Source of the DNA: Strigomonas culicis
Lineage: Eukaryota; Euglenozoa; Kinetoplastea; Trypanosomatida; Trypanosomatidae
Direction of reading: 5' to 3'
Assembly (NCBI GenBank): GCA_000482145.1
Contig: AUXH01000292.1
Coordinates: 1 to 23,262 of the forward strand
Length of the DNA stretch: 23,262 nt
Below the pieces are notes generated by a model, which worked only from the letters and a program-made list of their open reading frames with translations, searched no databases and was not told where the DNA came from. Numbering within the stretch: position 1 is the first letter of the stretch; each line of letters starts with the position of its first letter. Both the position numbers and the translations under genes were made by a program. Shown piece by piece: positions 8,371-16,508 of the stretch.

Positions 8371-8883
8371 ACTTGTGTGTAGAGTATGTGTGTTTATCAA
8401 AATGAATATGGTTGACGGTGGAACCCAAAGGATCAGCAAACCCCAATGGAAAGATGCAAAGAAGATATATATATAAAAGAAGGTATTCCCACAACGTATA
8501 ATTACTGGATAACTAGAATTAAAAGTTAAAGAGAAAAGGAAGACAACGAAACAAGTGAAAAATGCAGCTGTTTTTTTTTAAAGAAATTATAGTTACTGAA
8601 ATGATATTCAAGTATTCTACTTCTCTTCTACACACACATACACACAGAAGCACAGATTCTAATTCAAGAACAAAAGTGTGGGATAACCACATCCTTTTTT
8701 TTTTTTGAAGGCACAGAGGTGAAAATGCAAGCACAGGGAATTCGCATATAAATATTATTAAACTACTACACGTGGAAAGAGCCAGCACATACACATATAG
8801 ATGTCGATAAGTGTGTAGGTACATTTGTGCGAATATACAAGCTTTTCTTGTCCTTCTTTTACAGGAAATCCGTATTCTTCTCA
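8371..8883 (-). other. Intergenic spacer
   Basis: Contains a pyrimidine-rich sense stretch with an AT run near 8454-8481 before MYCBP, A and T runs (8571-8580, 8695-8706), and a short CA stretch at 8631-8646. The long minus-strand frame here (8519-8884) begins at GTG, is Leu/Cys/Ser-rich and translates repeats; it is not accepted as a gene. Confidence 0.55.
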
Positions 8884-10257
8884 CTACGACTTGAGAACAG
8901 ATGAGAGTTCATGTGCTAGTCGAGCGCCGAAAGCTTCATCGGAAAATGTCTTGGCATGAGCTGCTCCCTTTTGTTGTATACTCTGCAAAGCGGCAATATC
9001 CGACTTCCACAGACTAAATATACGAACCATTTGCTGTGCATACAATTCTTCCGTGTTCGCAAGAAACCCAAGGGATGGGTCGTTGACAATGTCGAGTTGC
9101 ACGCCGCCACTTTTATGTGCCAAAACAATACAGCCGGCTGCGAGATACTCGACAATAACAATACCGAAGTGCTCATCCGTCATCGTGTGCAGTCCCACGA
9201 GGCCCGTGTTAAGCAAGTGGCGGACATTGTCAAAGGGTGTGTTGACTTCGAATCTCACACGCTGTGCCAGGCCCAGGCGCTCTGCCTCTCCTCGAAGCTG
9301 CTCGACGCGCGCGCGGTCCGCGTCATTACGGACGCCGCCCATCAACACCAGAGTCGCGTCCGATGGAAGGTCATGCAGACACCGATGAAAAGCACGGAGC
9401 TGGAGCATGTGGTTCTTCTCGGGCCGAAATTGGCCCACACTGACAATAAGCGGTTTTCGCTCAGCTATGGGCAAGCTTTCAGTAAAAAAACCCTTCACAT
9501 CACACGGCGGGTACAGCAGTCGCACGTCACGAGGAGCGAAGATCTTTTTTAAGTGTCCCAACGTCCAGGAAGAATTGGCAAACACAATGACAGGGAACTG
9601 ACCCATAACTTTATAGAGATAATAAAAAATGTAATAGTAAACGTACTTGATTTTGCGCACAATAGGATTTGTGACCGCAACTCCATGGTTGGTGGTGGAC
9701 ACTTGGGCATTACTCACACGCGACAGCATCGTCGAAGAAATAATTGGATAGTGCGTGTACGAAACAACGGTCGTTCCGACAAAAACACGCAGAAGCCAAT
9801 ACACCATTGGTATGCCGACCGTTTCAATCACCACTGGTGTCATGCGGTTCAAAACTGCGCAGTCGATGAAAAGGAGTGCACCGCCAAATACCGTTTGGAG
9901 GAAGAGTGTCAGGCACGGGTACTCATCTCCGCTAAGCCACTTAGTAAGACTTGGTCGCAAAAAGACAAGACGCAATGGCTTAATGAGTTTAATTTTAAAT
10001 TGCCTTTCCACCAGCTGTGCCAAGCCGTTATTTGTGGAGGAGTCCGAGTTGATGAAGAGCACGTACTCTCTCGTGATTCCTTTAGAAGCGTCATTACGTT
10101 GGAGTTGGTCGATCATCACCCACAGGACACGTTCACCGCCGCCACCAACTGCCGCCGCGTGATGAAGGAAGCCAACTGTTTGCGCATTATATGTGTAACG
10201 GTTAATTCGACACCAAATCGCTAAGAACAACAACACAAAAATAAGGGAAATGAACAT
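8884..10257 (-). CDS. ALG11: GDP-Man:Man3GlcNAc2-PP-dolichol alpha-1,2-mannosyltransferase
   Basis: 457 residues from ATG 10257-10255. The frame runs 35 codons further but through the pyrimidine tract and acceptor (AG 10287-10286), so the downstream ATG is the real start, with a 28-base leader. Residues 1-16 are a hydrophobic anchor. GGGGERVLW at 38-46 and SVGQFRPEKNH at 273-283 are ALG11 signatures. The GT4 E-x7-E motif is EHFGIVIVE at 362-370, followed by SGGVQLDIV. Hydrophobic stretches at about 120-165 and 204-227 should associate with the ER membrane. The enzyme adds the two terminal alpha-1,2 mannoses of the central arm of the lipid-linked oligosaccharide on the cytosolic face of the ER. 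No key residue appears lost. Confidence 0.95.
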   Translation of the reverse strand: MFISLIFVLLFLAIWCRINRYTYNAQTVGFLHHAAAVGGGGERVLWVMIDQLQRNDASKGITREYVLFINSDSSTNNGLAQLVERQFKIKLIKPLRLVFLRPSLTKWLSGDEYPCLTLFLQTVFGGALLFIDCAVLNRMTPVVIETVGIPMVYWLLRVFVGTTVVSYTHYPIISSTMLSRVSNAQVSTTNHGVAVTNPIVRKIKYVYYYIFYYLYKVMGQFPVIVFANSSWTLGHLKKIFAPRDVRLLYPPCDVKGFFTESLPIAERKPLIVSVGQFRPEKNHMLQLRAFHRCLHDLPSDATLVLMGGVRNDADRARVEQLRGEAERLGLAQRVRFEVNTPFDNVRHLLNTGLVGLHTMTDEHFGIVIVEYLAAGCIVLAHKSGGVQLDIVNDPSLGFLANTEELYAQQMVRIFSLWKSDIAALQSIQQKGAAHAKTFSDEAFGARLAHELSSVLKS

Positions 10258-10285
10258 CTTGCGTAGAGGGGGAAAAAACGTGTAG

Positions 10286-10345
10286 CTGTTGAAAGGAGAA
10301 GGAGACAAAAAGTGAAGAAGAAGAGAAATGAAAGGGAAAGACATA
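10286..10345 (-). promoter_or_regulatory. Spliced-leader trans-splice acceptor for ALG11
   Basis: The sense strand reads TCTCTTCTTCTTCACTTTTT, then more pyrimidines and CAACAG, with the AG at 10287-10286. It sits 28 bases before the ALG11 ATG and decides the start. Confidence 0.8.
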
Positions 10346-10495
10346 CGAGCTAGTAGTAACAATTGTAACGTCCTTTTTGCTGCTGTTGTTAAATGGATGC
10401 GTGAGTTCCTTCACTTCCACATGCTTATCACGAAAGGAGACGGCTTTCGGGGGCCTAACCGTTTTGCAAATAGCCCATGAAGACACGACGTCACA

Positions 10496-10678
10496 TCAGT
10501 CGGCTTTTCCTTCACGCTTGGCCGCGTTCCCTTCCGTGCTGGGAACCGAAAAGGGTAACTTGGGTCGGTCTGACGACTGCGACCAGAGAAATGAAATGGC
10601 GGCTATAATCACAAGGACGTGTACTACAACTAAAGCGGCAGCCAGTAGGAACGCAGAGTTGTTTAGATCAAAAGGCAT
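10496..10678 (-). CDS. Small single-pass membrane protein, 60 residues, unrecognised
   Basis: ATG at 10678-10676. Residues 9-32 (AFLLAAALVVVHVLVIIAAI and following) form one clean transmembrane helix rich in Ala, Val and Ile. This is unlike the Phe/Leu/Ser translations of pyrimidine tracts seen in the spacers. A polar, mostly basic tail of about 28 residues follows (for example SQSSDRPKLPFSVP). A plausible acceptor (CCTTCTTTGCGCAG, AG 10731-10730) gives a 51-base leader. Its spacer to ALG11 is only about 238 bases, shorter than elsewhere. Function is unknown; small ER or mitochondrial membrane subunits have this shape. Proposed from composition and context only. Confidence 0.6.
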   Translation of the reverse strand: MPFDLNNSAFLLAAALVVVHVLVIIAAISFLWSQSSDRPKLPFSVPSTEGNAAKREGKAD

Positions 10679-11049
10679 TATAGGAATCTCTATCAGTGAA
10701 ATAAGGCGATAAAACCCAGAATGACAGAACTGCGCAAAGAAGGTTCACCGTGAGAGGAAGCAGAAGCACGATGTATATATAGATGGAAGGTAAACCATGG
10801 ATTCCGCTGGGTGAGCAGTTGAAAGCCTCTCTCTTTCTTCTCTTTCTTTACACATTGCTACTAAACTTACAATGTACACTCAACATTCCATTGTACACAC
10901 AGAGGCACACACAATAACAGCAGCACTAAACGAAAGACTGGGAAGAAAACGGTAGTTGTCACTTTCAGTTACCCTTTTCGTGTTATCGTTATCGACAGTC
11001 CCATCACTTTGCAGAATGTACGACACCTACAAGAGTAAGGAGAGGTAAA

Positions 11050-11181
11050 TTACACATTTGTGGCGTCATCCCACAAATTCACTAATGTAAAAAGCGGGGG
11101 TACTGCCTTTACATCAATCATACGGTGCATGTGACTAATAAAAGTTATCGCTGACGTTCCCCACAACGACAATTTGGACAT
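11050..11181 (-). CDS. Doubtful 43-codon open frame
   Basis: ATG 11181-11179 to TAA 11052-11050. The peptide starts MSKLSLWGTSAITF and ends LVNLWDDATNV, with ordinary composition and mixed third-codon bases, unlike spacer translations. Against it, the sequence just upstream on the sense strand is an A and G run, not a pyrimidine tract, and the length is within chance. No family was recognised. Confidence 0.22.
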   Translation of the reverse strand: MSKLSLWGTSAITFISHMHRMIDVKAVPPLFTLVNLWDDATNV

Positions 11182-11524
11182 CTAAGACCCCCCTTTTTTT
11201 TTACCTTTCGTGACAGAATCTCTACAGGAGAGTATTGAACGTTCATGAAAATGGTTCATTAAATTACACGTTCACTATCACACGTGCAGTTGATGCACGA
11301 ATACTCAAAAATTGCAGTCACCACAAAAAGAAAACAATAGGTTTATGAAACGTAAAGCGTACTGACACGCGTGCCTAGCACGTATCCCTACATGGTTCCC
11401 CATGGAACCGTAAAGAAAGCACTTGCACAACTACTCATATATTCGTCCCCCCCCCCTCCCCCAAGAAGCTCGAGCTAGTGCTATGGTATTCGCCTCCACT
11501 AGGGCATGTCCGCGAATCTGCTCA

Positions 11525-11710
11525 TTACGTGCTATATAGGCGATACACCGAGAACAAAATGACAATGCAAGAAGGCACGAAGATCGCAATGTAGTCAATT
11601 ATTTTCACTGTGGTATTTTGTATTCCAGTTGTTTGCGCGACCGTGGAAGTGCTTCGCTTACCGAAGAGATACACCCGGATCCTTCTGTCGACACATAATA
11701 GGTGCTTTTC
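11525..11710 (-). pseudogene. Open frame without ATG, ending in a membrane-like segment
   Basis: A 61-codon frame lies between TGA 11713-11711 and TAA 11527-11525. It has coding-like composition and ends in a hydrophobic segment (IIDYIAIFVPSCIVILFSVY) plus a short polar tail, as in tail-anchored proteins. There is no ATG in frame. The first ATG after the nearby acceptor (pyrimidine tract 11713-11735, then GAG) is in another frame and stops after 12 codons. The 400-base distance from the Trm8 stop matches the normal spacer. Possible readings: a small gene with a frameshift or sequence error, a decaying gene, or chance. Confidence 0.3.
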
Positions 11711-12037
11711 TCAGCAAAAAAAAAGGGGGGGGGTGGATGTGGACGACAGTAGAGAGAACAATTGTAATAACGACACTTTGAAAACAAAACAAAAAAGAGA
11801 GAGAGATAAATCACTTGATTCACTACACAGAACAATAGAATAAGTGGATAAAGAAGGAATTGGTATGACATAGGATATTTTTCTTTCATTCTCTTAGTAT
11901 GATACAGGCGCTACGAATGCACGTACCAAAACATGAAAAGCTACACCAACAAGAGCAAGTGATACTAATACAGTTTAAACCTGAATTATAAAAAATGAGT
12001 TTTACGCCACTATTAAACGCATCGCCAAACATCGAAG

Positions 12038-12056
12038 GAGAGAGAGAGAGAGAGAG
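12038..12056. repeat. (GA)n microsatellite
   Basis: GA dinucleotides on the plus strand, CT on the sense strand, in the 3' flank of the Trm8 gene. Confidence 0.9.
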
Positions 12057-12109
12057 TATAGACAGAAACCAGTCAGAATGAATGCAACAATCCGGAAAAA
12101 AAAAGAGCA

Positions 12110-12871
12110 TTAAATGCTTGTACCGTGTGCATAGTGAGGAGATTTTATACGAATATGAATCGCAAAGAACTTATTCAGCCCCTTCCGCTCCGTCCGCTGT
12201 GCGTCCTCGCTTGCATTCTTCGCTATTTCAAGGACTTCAGCCACGCGCGGGTCCTTCGTAACTTCGTCATCAGTCAATCGCCGAAACAGTGGGCAGGCAT
12301 CCAAGCATTCAGTCATCCACGTCTCTAGTCCTTCGACATCAGAAACGGTAAACAGAAGGCCGCCGACACGCAGCCAGTAGGCGTATTCTTGCACTAGAGA
12401 GGGAGAGATGATTCGTCGGCGTATGTTCTTTCGCTTCCAATGAGGGTCCGGGTAGCAAAAGAAGAGCATCTTCAGTTGACCCTTCGTGAAACAGTTGGAC
12501 CCGTACTTCATGACGTTAAGTTGTTCAAACCAGATGTTTCGATAATGCTCCGACAGATGCGCCGCATTCTCCACTCGTAAGGCAGTAACTTTCTCCTGGG
12601 CGAACGCCACCACTTTCGGTCGGATCTCTAATCCCAGCATGCAGGTGGTGGGGAACAGAGGAGCCATGCGAAACAGCATACCGCCGAACGCGCAGCCCAC
12701 GTCCACCACCTCTACTGTCGCATTCATATTCGGGTAGTGTGACATCATCTTCTCCGTGAAGTCGCCAGGACTCTCAGGGTGCTCGTCGTCATTGTCCGCC
12801 AGCGGATTTCGATGTGGCCGTGTGCGGATGGGAAGACGTGTCCACCGCGCGGTTCCCTCAAACGAGCTCAT
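12110..12871 (-). CDS. TRM8: tRNA (guanine-N7-)-methyltransferase, Trm8/METTL1/TrmB family
   Basis: 253 residues from ATG 12871-12869; the longer frame starts at TTG and is rejected. The SAM-binding motif I is VDVGCAFGG (about 56-64), with the acidic residue in GLEIRPK (about 80-86). The substrate and catalytic region is FFCYPDPHWKRKNIRRRIIS, where PDPHWKR is at about 141-147, followed by EYAYWLRVGGLLFTVSDVE. These match METTL1 closely. The enzyme makes m7G46 in the variable loop of tRNAs, together in eukaryotes with the WD40 partner Trm82/WDR4, which is not in this window. The C-terminus (KFFAIHIRIK) completes the fold. The leader is about 78 bases from AG 12951-12950. Confidence 0.93.
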   Translation of the reverse strand: MSSFEGTARWTRLPIRTRPHRNPLADNDDEHPESPGDFTEKMMSHYPNMNATVEVVDVGCAFGGMLFRMAPLFPTTCMLGLEIRPKVVAFAQEKVTALRVENAAHLSEHYRNIWFEQLNVMKYGSNCFTKGQLKMLFFCYPDPHWKRKNIRRRIISPSLVQEYAYWLRVGGLLFTVSDVEGLETWMTECLDACPLFRRLTDDEVTKDPRVAEVLEIAKNASEDAQRTERKGLNKFFAIHIRIKSPHYAHGTSI

Positions 12872-13300
12872 GTAGTCGTTACTGGGACGGCGAGGTGGAG
12901 GAATCGAGAAAGAGAGGTGTGCAAAAGGGGGACGCAATGGCCAAGGCTACTAGAAGAAGAGGATATAAAGAAGTGAGAGAAGTCGCTATTCAAGTGCATC
13001 ACTTGTATCCACTCCCGACGCAAATAATGAAAGGGAATTATCGAACGAAAGTGAATCGTTATCCTACAGTTTCCACTCTCAATATCCTCATCAAGCAGTC
13101 ATTAACAGAGAGAGGAGCACATAAAGAATAGTACAATCATCCGGATATGCATATATGCCTGCATCACCATTAAGAAAGAGGTCCGTATTACATATCTATG
13201 TATACAATATTTGGAGAAACAGGCATACTACACACACGGATCAAAGAGAAGGGAGGGGGGGGGGAGGTCGTGTGACGCATTAAAAAAGCATGCAAACTCC
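12872..13300 (-). other. Intergenic spacer
   Basis: Holds the Trm8 trans-splice signals and a plus-strand G run at 13251-13267 near the stop of the coiled-coil gene. No gene was seen. Confidence 0.65.
12950..12990 (-). promoter_or_regulatory. Spliced-leader trans-splice acceptor for Trm8
   Basis: The sense strand reads CTTCTCTCACTTCTTTATAT, then CCTCTTCTTCTAG with the AG at 12951-12950. A second AG lies three bases on. Confidence 0.65.
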
Positions 13301-14224
13301 TTAGAAAGAGGATGCAGTGAGCTGTGCTTTCAGACGGACATTTTCTGAAATGAGTTGCTCCATTTCGTTGGCTAATCGATTGAGCACAGCATCATTTTCC
13401 TTCTGAAGCTGATCCTGTTGGGACCGCTCTTCCTCTTGTGCTTTGCGCAGATCTTCAATCGTTCTTGCAGATAGCTGTAGGTCTCGTTGAGAACTGTATT
13501 GCAGAGAAGCCAGCTCTGCGTTCAGAGCAGCAACAGTCATTTCAAGTGATTTCATCCGCGCCTCCTGCTCGCAACCGTGCCCTTGCATCTCTCCGGACTG
13601 AAGAAGAGATGCCGCACAGTCTCCGTTTCGAAAGCTCTTTGCACTAATGTAGTGCTGCAGCTCGTCGACACGTGTTTTCATCTCACGTAGCTCAGCGCGG
13701 AGGGCATCTTCTTGCTGAGCCGAAGTGCTTTGCAGAGCTGTGTGCACCGCCTCCAATTCGCCCGCTAGATGCTCTTCCTTCGCTATAAGGCGTTCAACAA
13801 TCTGAGACACGCCATCAACGATTTGGTCAACTGTCTGCGCTGCGCTACATGCATCGGAGGAGGAAGGATTTCTGTCCGTATGCTTCATAAGAAAGGCATC
13901 TAAACTGGACTTCAGGGGTTCGTCTGCGACAAGACTACTGGCCACACCCACTCGACGTTTACCGTCGAGCAGTTTCGAGAAAACTGACTTGTATTGCGGC
14001 AGCAAACAGATGGACGGCACCAGCACCTCTCTCTCCAAGATTGTGTTATAGTGTAAGAGCGCCCCAAGTGCGGTGATCAAGTTGAAGTTCGCTCTTTTTT
14101 CTCGTTCTATTTGAGTAGCGTAGCGCCGTTCGCTCAACTCGCGTTGGCGTTCAACAAAGACGCACTCATCTATTACTTCCAAGAGGTACAGTTTTGTCTG
14201 TTCGGTCTCACTCAACTGGTTCAT
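13301..14224 (-). CDS. Coiled-coil protein, unrecognised
   Basis: 307 residues from ATG 14224-14222, 63 bases after a strong acceptor. The N-terminal 65 residues are helical and charged (ERQRELSERRYATQIEREKR). A less charged part (66-125) includes VPSICLLPQYKSVFSKLL. Two heptad-rich stretches follow: about 130-192 (EEHLAGELEAVHTALQ) and 220-303 (EKENDAV-type spacing, ending NEMEQLISENVRLKAQL). There is no transmembrane segment or catalytic motif. The shape suits a cytoskeletal, basal-body or kinetochore scaffold, but no family was recognised and no location can be assigned. Confidence 0.8.
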   Translation of the reverse strand: MNQLSETEQTKLYLLEVIDECVFVERQRELSERRYATQIEREKRANFNLITALGALLHYNTILEREVLVPSICLLPQYKSVFSKLLDGKRRVGVASSLVADEPLKSSLDAFLMKHTDRNPSSSDACSAAQTVDQIVDGVSQIVERLIAKEEHLAGELEAVHTALQSTSAQQEDALRAELREMKTRVDELQHYISAKSFRNGDCAASLLQSGEMQGHGCEQEARMKSLEMTVAALNAELASLQYSSQRDLQLSARTIEDLRKAQEEERSQQDQLQKENDAVLNRLANEMEQLISENVRLKAQLTASSF

Positions 14225-14679
14225 TCGAACAGGGTATCTATTTGTTCGTTGTTTATTTGTATTTCACTTGTTCTGGTGTCAGTGCTCCTGTGCATAGAGA
14301 AAAGAATCGGGAGCAAAATGTCATTGGATGAGACTATTAGCGCAAACCAAATGCAATATACGACGATTACAACATGATCCATACTAAAACAGAAATGGAA
14401 GCGGTCTTACAGAAGAAAAAACGAGGGAAAAAAAAAAGGTGTATGTGTGTGATGAAATCACTCGGAAGAGTCTTTAGAGGGGCCACACAGAGAATTAATA
14501 GAATAAACCGGTTTCTCAACTTTCGTCGCACCTACCCGAAACAAGAACCAAACGCAAGGAGTGACGAGGGACATAGAGAGCAGCATTCAAAAGGAACACA
14601 TTCAAGCAGTTTTAGCTGTTAGCTGCCCCCCCCCCTTCCCTGTACGCCATTGTTTCATTGACTTCGCGAAGGGAGTACA
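14225..14679 (-). other. Intergenic spacer
   Basis: Contains the acceptor for the coiled-coil gene and a plus-strand C10 run at 14626-14635 in the 3' flank of MTG1. Plus-strand frames here continue as antisense shadows of MTG1. Confidence 0.6.
14288..14313 (-). promoter_or_regulatory. Spliced-leader trans-splice acceptor for the coiled-coil gene
   Basis: The sense strand reads CTCCCGATTCTTTTCTCTAT then GCACAG, with the AG at 14289-14288, 63 bases before the ATG. Confidence 0.75.
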
Positions 14680-16032
14680 CTACCGGTTGAAACGGGTACA
14701 ATTCCTAAAGGCATCATCCAACGTCGTAGCCTTGCTGATCGGACCCTTTCTACGACTGATGACAGCGCTGTCGCTGGCGAGAGGGGTGCCTCGTGGACCC
14801 GTCGCTGTGCCGCTGCCCCTCTCGGCGCCGCGGAGCTGCTCCAGGACGTGGCGCATGTGCTCCGGTGACCGATCCACCACATCCTCCGTCCGCACGTCGT
14901 ACGTCACAGCGCCGACGTCGTCCGCCATGGACTGCTGCGGGGCCGACGGGTCCTCGAGCAACAGCGCCGGTGCCGCGCGCTCCCTCTGGAAGGAGCGCGG
15001 CAGGGCGTCCAGCGTGAGGCGCCCCAGGCGGCCCGCCTCGAAGTCGTGCAGCAGGAAGCGCTGCGCCCGCCTCGGGTCCGAGTTGCCCAGATCCGTCTGG
15101 CCGCTGGTGCCGCTGCGCTCGCAGATCATCGCCATGCAGTCATCGAAGCTGACGGGCGCACGCGGGAGGTGCAGGCACTCCGCCATGTGCGTGGACGAGC
15201 CGGAGGCAACGAGGACGTCATAGACATAGCGTGCCACAACGCCCGCTTGCAGCGAGACGTCGTTTGTGGGAACGATGCCGCACGCACACAGCTTCAGGCC
15301 AGCCTCCTTGGTAAACACACCCGGGAGGGTCAGGCCGGGTGTATCGTAGAGCACGATGTTAGGATTCTTGCTCAGCGGGACCAGCTTGAGCGCGCGTGTC
15401 GTCCCCGGAGCGATGGAAACGGCCTCCGGTGTTCGAGAACGTCTGAAGTCCTCTCGGTGAAACTGGTACTCGTGGGCGAGGCGGAGCGAATTGATCAGCG
15501 TCGATTTGCCCACATTCGGCATGCCCACGACGAGTCCAATCGAGGCCGCTGTTTTGTACTGCTGCGGCGGCAGTACGTGCGTCACGAAGCGCTGCACGGC
15601 CTCCACTGTGTCCTTCCAGCTGCGTCGGGCGCTCGTGAAGAGGGCAAAGTGTCCTCTGCGCTCGTAGTACTGCTGTATACTCCGATTACAGTCTTCGTTT
15701 GACAAGTCCGCCTTATTAAAGATGATGAGCCTCGGCTTGGAAGAAACAAGCTGCCGGATGTTTGGGTTTTCCGTCGTAAACGGGAGGCGAGCGTCACGGA
15801 TTTCTAGCACAAAATCGGCGCTTGCAACCTTCTCCGCCAGTGCTACAGTGGCGGTCTGCATGTGGCCCAGGTACCAGGCGGCACCTTTTTCATCGATATC
15901 CACAAATGCCTCACGCGACACACTCTTGCGGCCCGACTGCTGCATGGAGTCCTTGTAGGCATTCAAGGTCCGCTTCACGTTCCGCATAAACACGGGATCG
16001 AACACATTACACAGCAGCGCACCATGCCTCAT
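14680..16032 (-). CDS. MTG1: Mitochondrial ribosome-assembly GTPase, MTG1/YlqF family
   Basis: 450 residues from ATG 16032-16030. The GTPase motifs are in circularly permuted order: G4 NKAD (106-109), G5 TSAR (133-136), G1 GMPNVGKST (170-178), G2 PGTTR (209-213), G3 DTPG (230-233). The upstream AHMQTA-type segment, here YLGHMQTATVALAEKV, and LEIRDARLPFTTENP are YlqF/MTG1 hallmarks. The family completes large-subunit assembly of mitochondrial ribosomes. Bacterial and human members have about 280-335 residues; the extra length is a C-terminal extension after about residue 320 that is Ser/Arg/Ala-rich and poorly structured. The 3' half (about 14790-15300) is clearly GC-richer than its neighbours. 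The acceptor is strong (AG 16072-16071, leader 38 bases). Confidence 0.92.
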   Translation of the reverse strand: MRHGALLCNVFDPVFMRNVKRTLNAYKDSMQQSGRKSVSREAFVDIDEKGAAWYLGHMQTATVALAEKVASADFVLEIRDARLPFTTENPNIRQLVSSKPRLIIFNKADLSNEDCNRSIQQYYERRGHFALFTSARRSWKDTVEAVQRFVTHVLPPQQYKTAASIGLVVGMPNVGKSTLINSLRLAHEYQFHREDFRRSRTPEAVSIAPGTTRALKLVPLSKNPNIVLYDTPGLTLPGVFTKEAGLKLCACGIVPTNDVSLQAGVVARYVYDVLVASGSSTHMAECLHLPRAPVSFDDCMAMICERSGTSGQTDLGNSDPRRAQRFLLHDFEAGRLGRLTLDALPRSFQRERAAPALLLEDPSAPQQSMADDVGAVTYDVRTEDVVDRSPEHMRHVLEQLRGAERGSGTATGPRGTPLASDSAVISRRKGPISKATTLDDAFRNCTRFNR

Positions 16033-16070
16033 TGTTGAGGAAATGAACGAATGCCTCCACGCACGGATTA

Positions 16071-16188
16071 CTACATAATGGGAGCAAACAACAACAAAAA
16101 CAACAACAACAACGAGATATATATATATAAAAAGAGAAGGAACAAGAGAGGGAAAGGAAAGGAGAGAAAGGAAAAAGAGTAGCGAATA
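16071..16188 (-). promoter_or_regulatory. Spliced-leader trans-splice acceptor for MTG1
   Basis: The sense strand has a very long pyrimidine tract (CTTTTTCCTTTCTCTCCTTT onward) with no AG until 16072-16071 (ATTATGTAG), 38 bases before the ATG. Confidence 0.8.
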
Positions 16189-16485
16189 CCTCTACACGGC
16201 AAATGATACAAAATAGTACCGACAACATGGAAGCTTCTCTTTTACGGACAATAGAAGCACTTTCTTTTTAGGTCACATATTCTCTTTTTGCTTTCTTGCA
16301 TATATATGTAGAAATAGATTGATTGGTATACCACTTGCTCAAAACAAACAAAAAAATGAGAGTCAAGTAAAAAGAAAAAATATCACAATTTTTTTTTCAG
16401 TATTATTATTAACCAAAGCAATAACATGATATGGTACTTTTAAAATGAAGTGCGTGCTCATCCAACTTTCTTTTGATAACTTTTC

Positions 16486-16508
16486 ATTTATATATATTAT
16501 ATATAAAT
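16486..16508. repeat. Perfect AT-rich inverted repeat
   Basis: Eleven-base arms ATTTATATATA and TATATATAAAT around a single T, inside the 2.8 kb gap. Confidence 0.85.

Larger units (their letters stand above)
10679..12109 (-). other. 1.4 kb interval without a confident gene
   Basis: About three times the usual spacer. Going along the sense strand it holds a (CT)n run (plus GA 12038-12056); a pyrimidine tract at 11713-11735 with AG 11712-11711; an open frame without ATG ending in a hydrophobic segment (11525-11710); a plus-strand C run near 11446-11462; several short inverted repeats; a 43-codon ATG frame (11050-11181); and an acceptor-like CCTTACTCTTGTAG (AG 11028-11027). Base composition at about 11460-11710 is less AT-rich than typical spacer sequence. 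Confidence 0.5.

Noticed and set aside
8519..8884. Minus-strand frame of 121 codons after the ALG11 stop
   Set aside because: It begins at GTG, is Leu/Cys/Ser/Phe-rich, and translates CA repeats and pyrimidine tracts of a spacer of normal length.
8956..10224. Plus-strand frames up to 223 codons antisense to ALG11
   Set aside because: ALG11 motifs on the minus strand are decisive; the antisense translations have no recognisable feature.
11394..11409. GGTTCC...GGAACC as part of a tRNA T-arm
   Set aside because: No acceptor stem, anticodon arm or box A could be built around it on either strand.
14561..15702. Two long plus-strand open frames (220 and 218 codons) antisense to MTG1
   Set aside because: They mirror a GC-rich coding stretch, are Arg/Ser/Ala-rich without domain features, and the opposite strand is an unambiguous GTPase gene.
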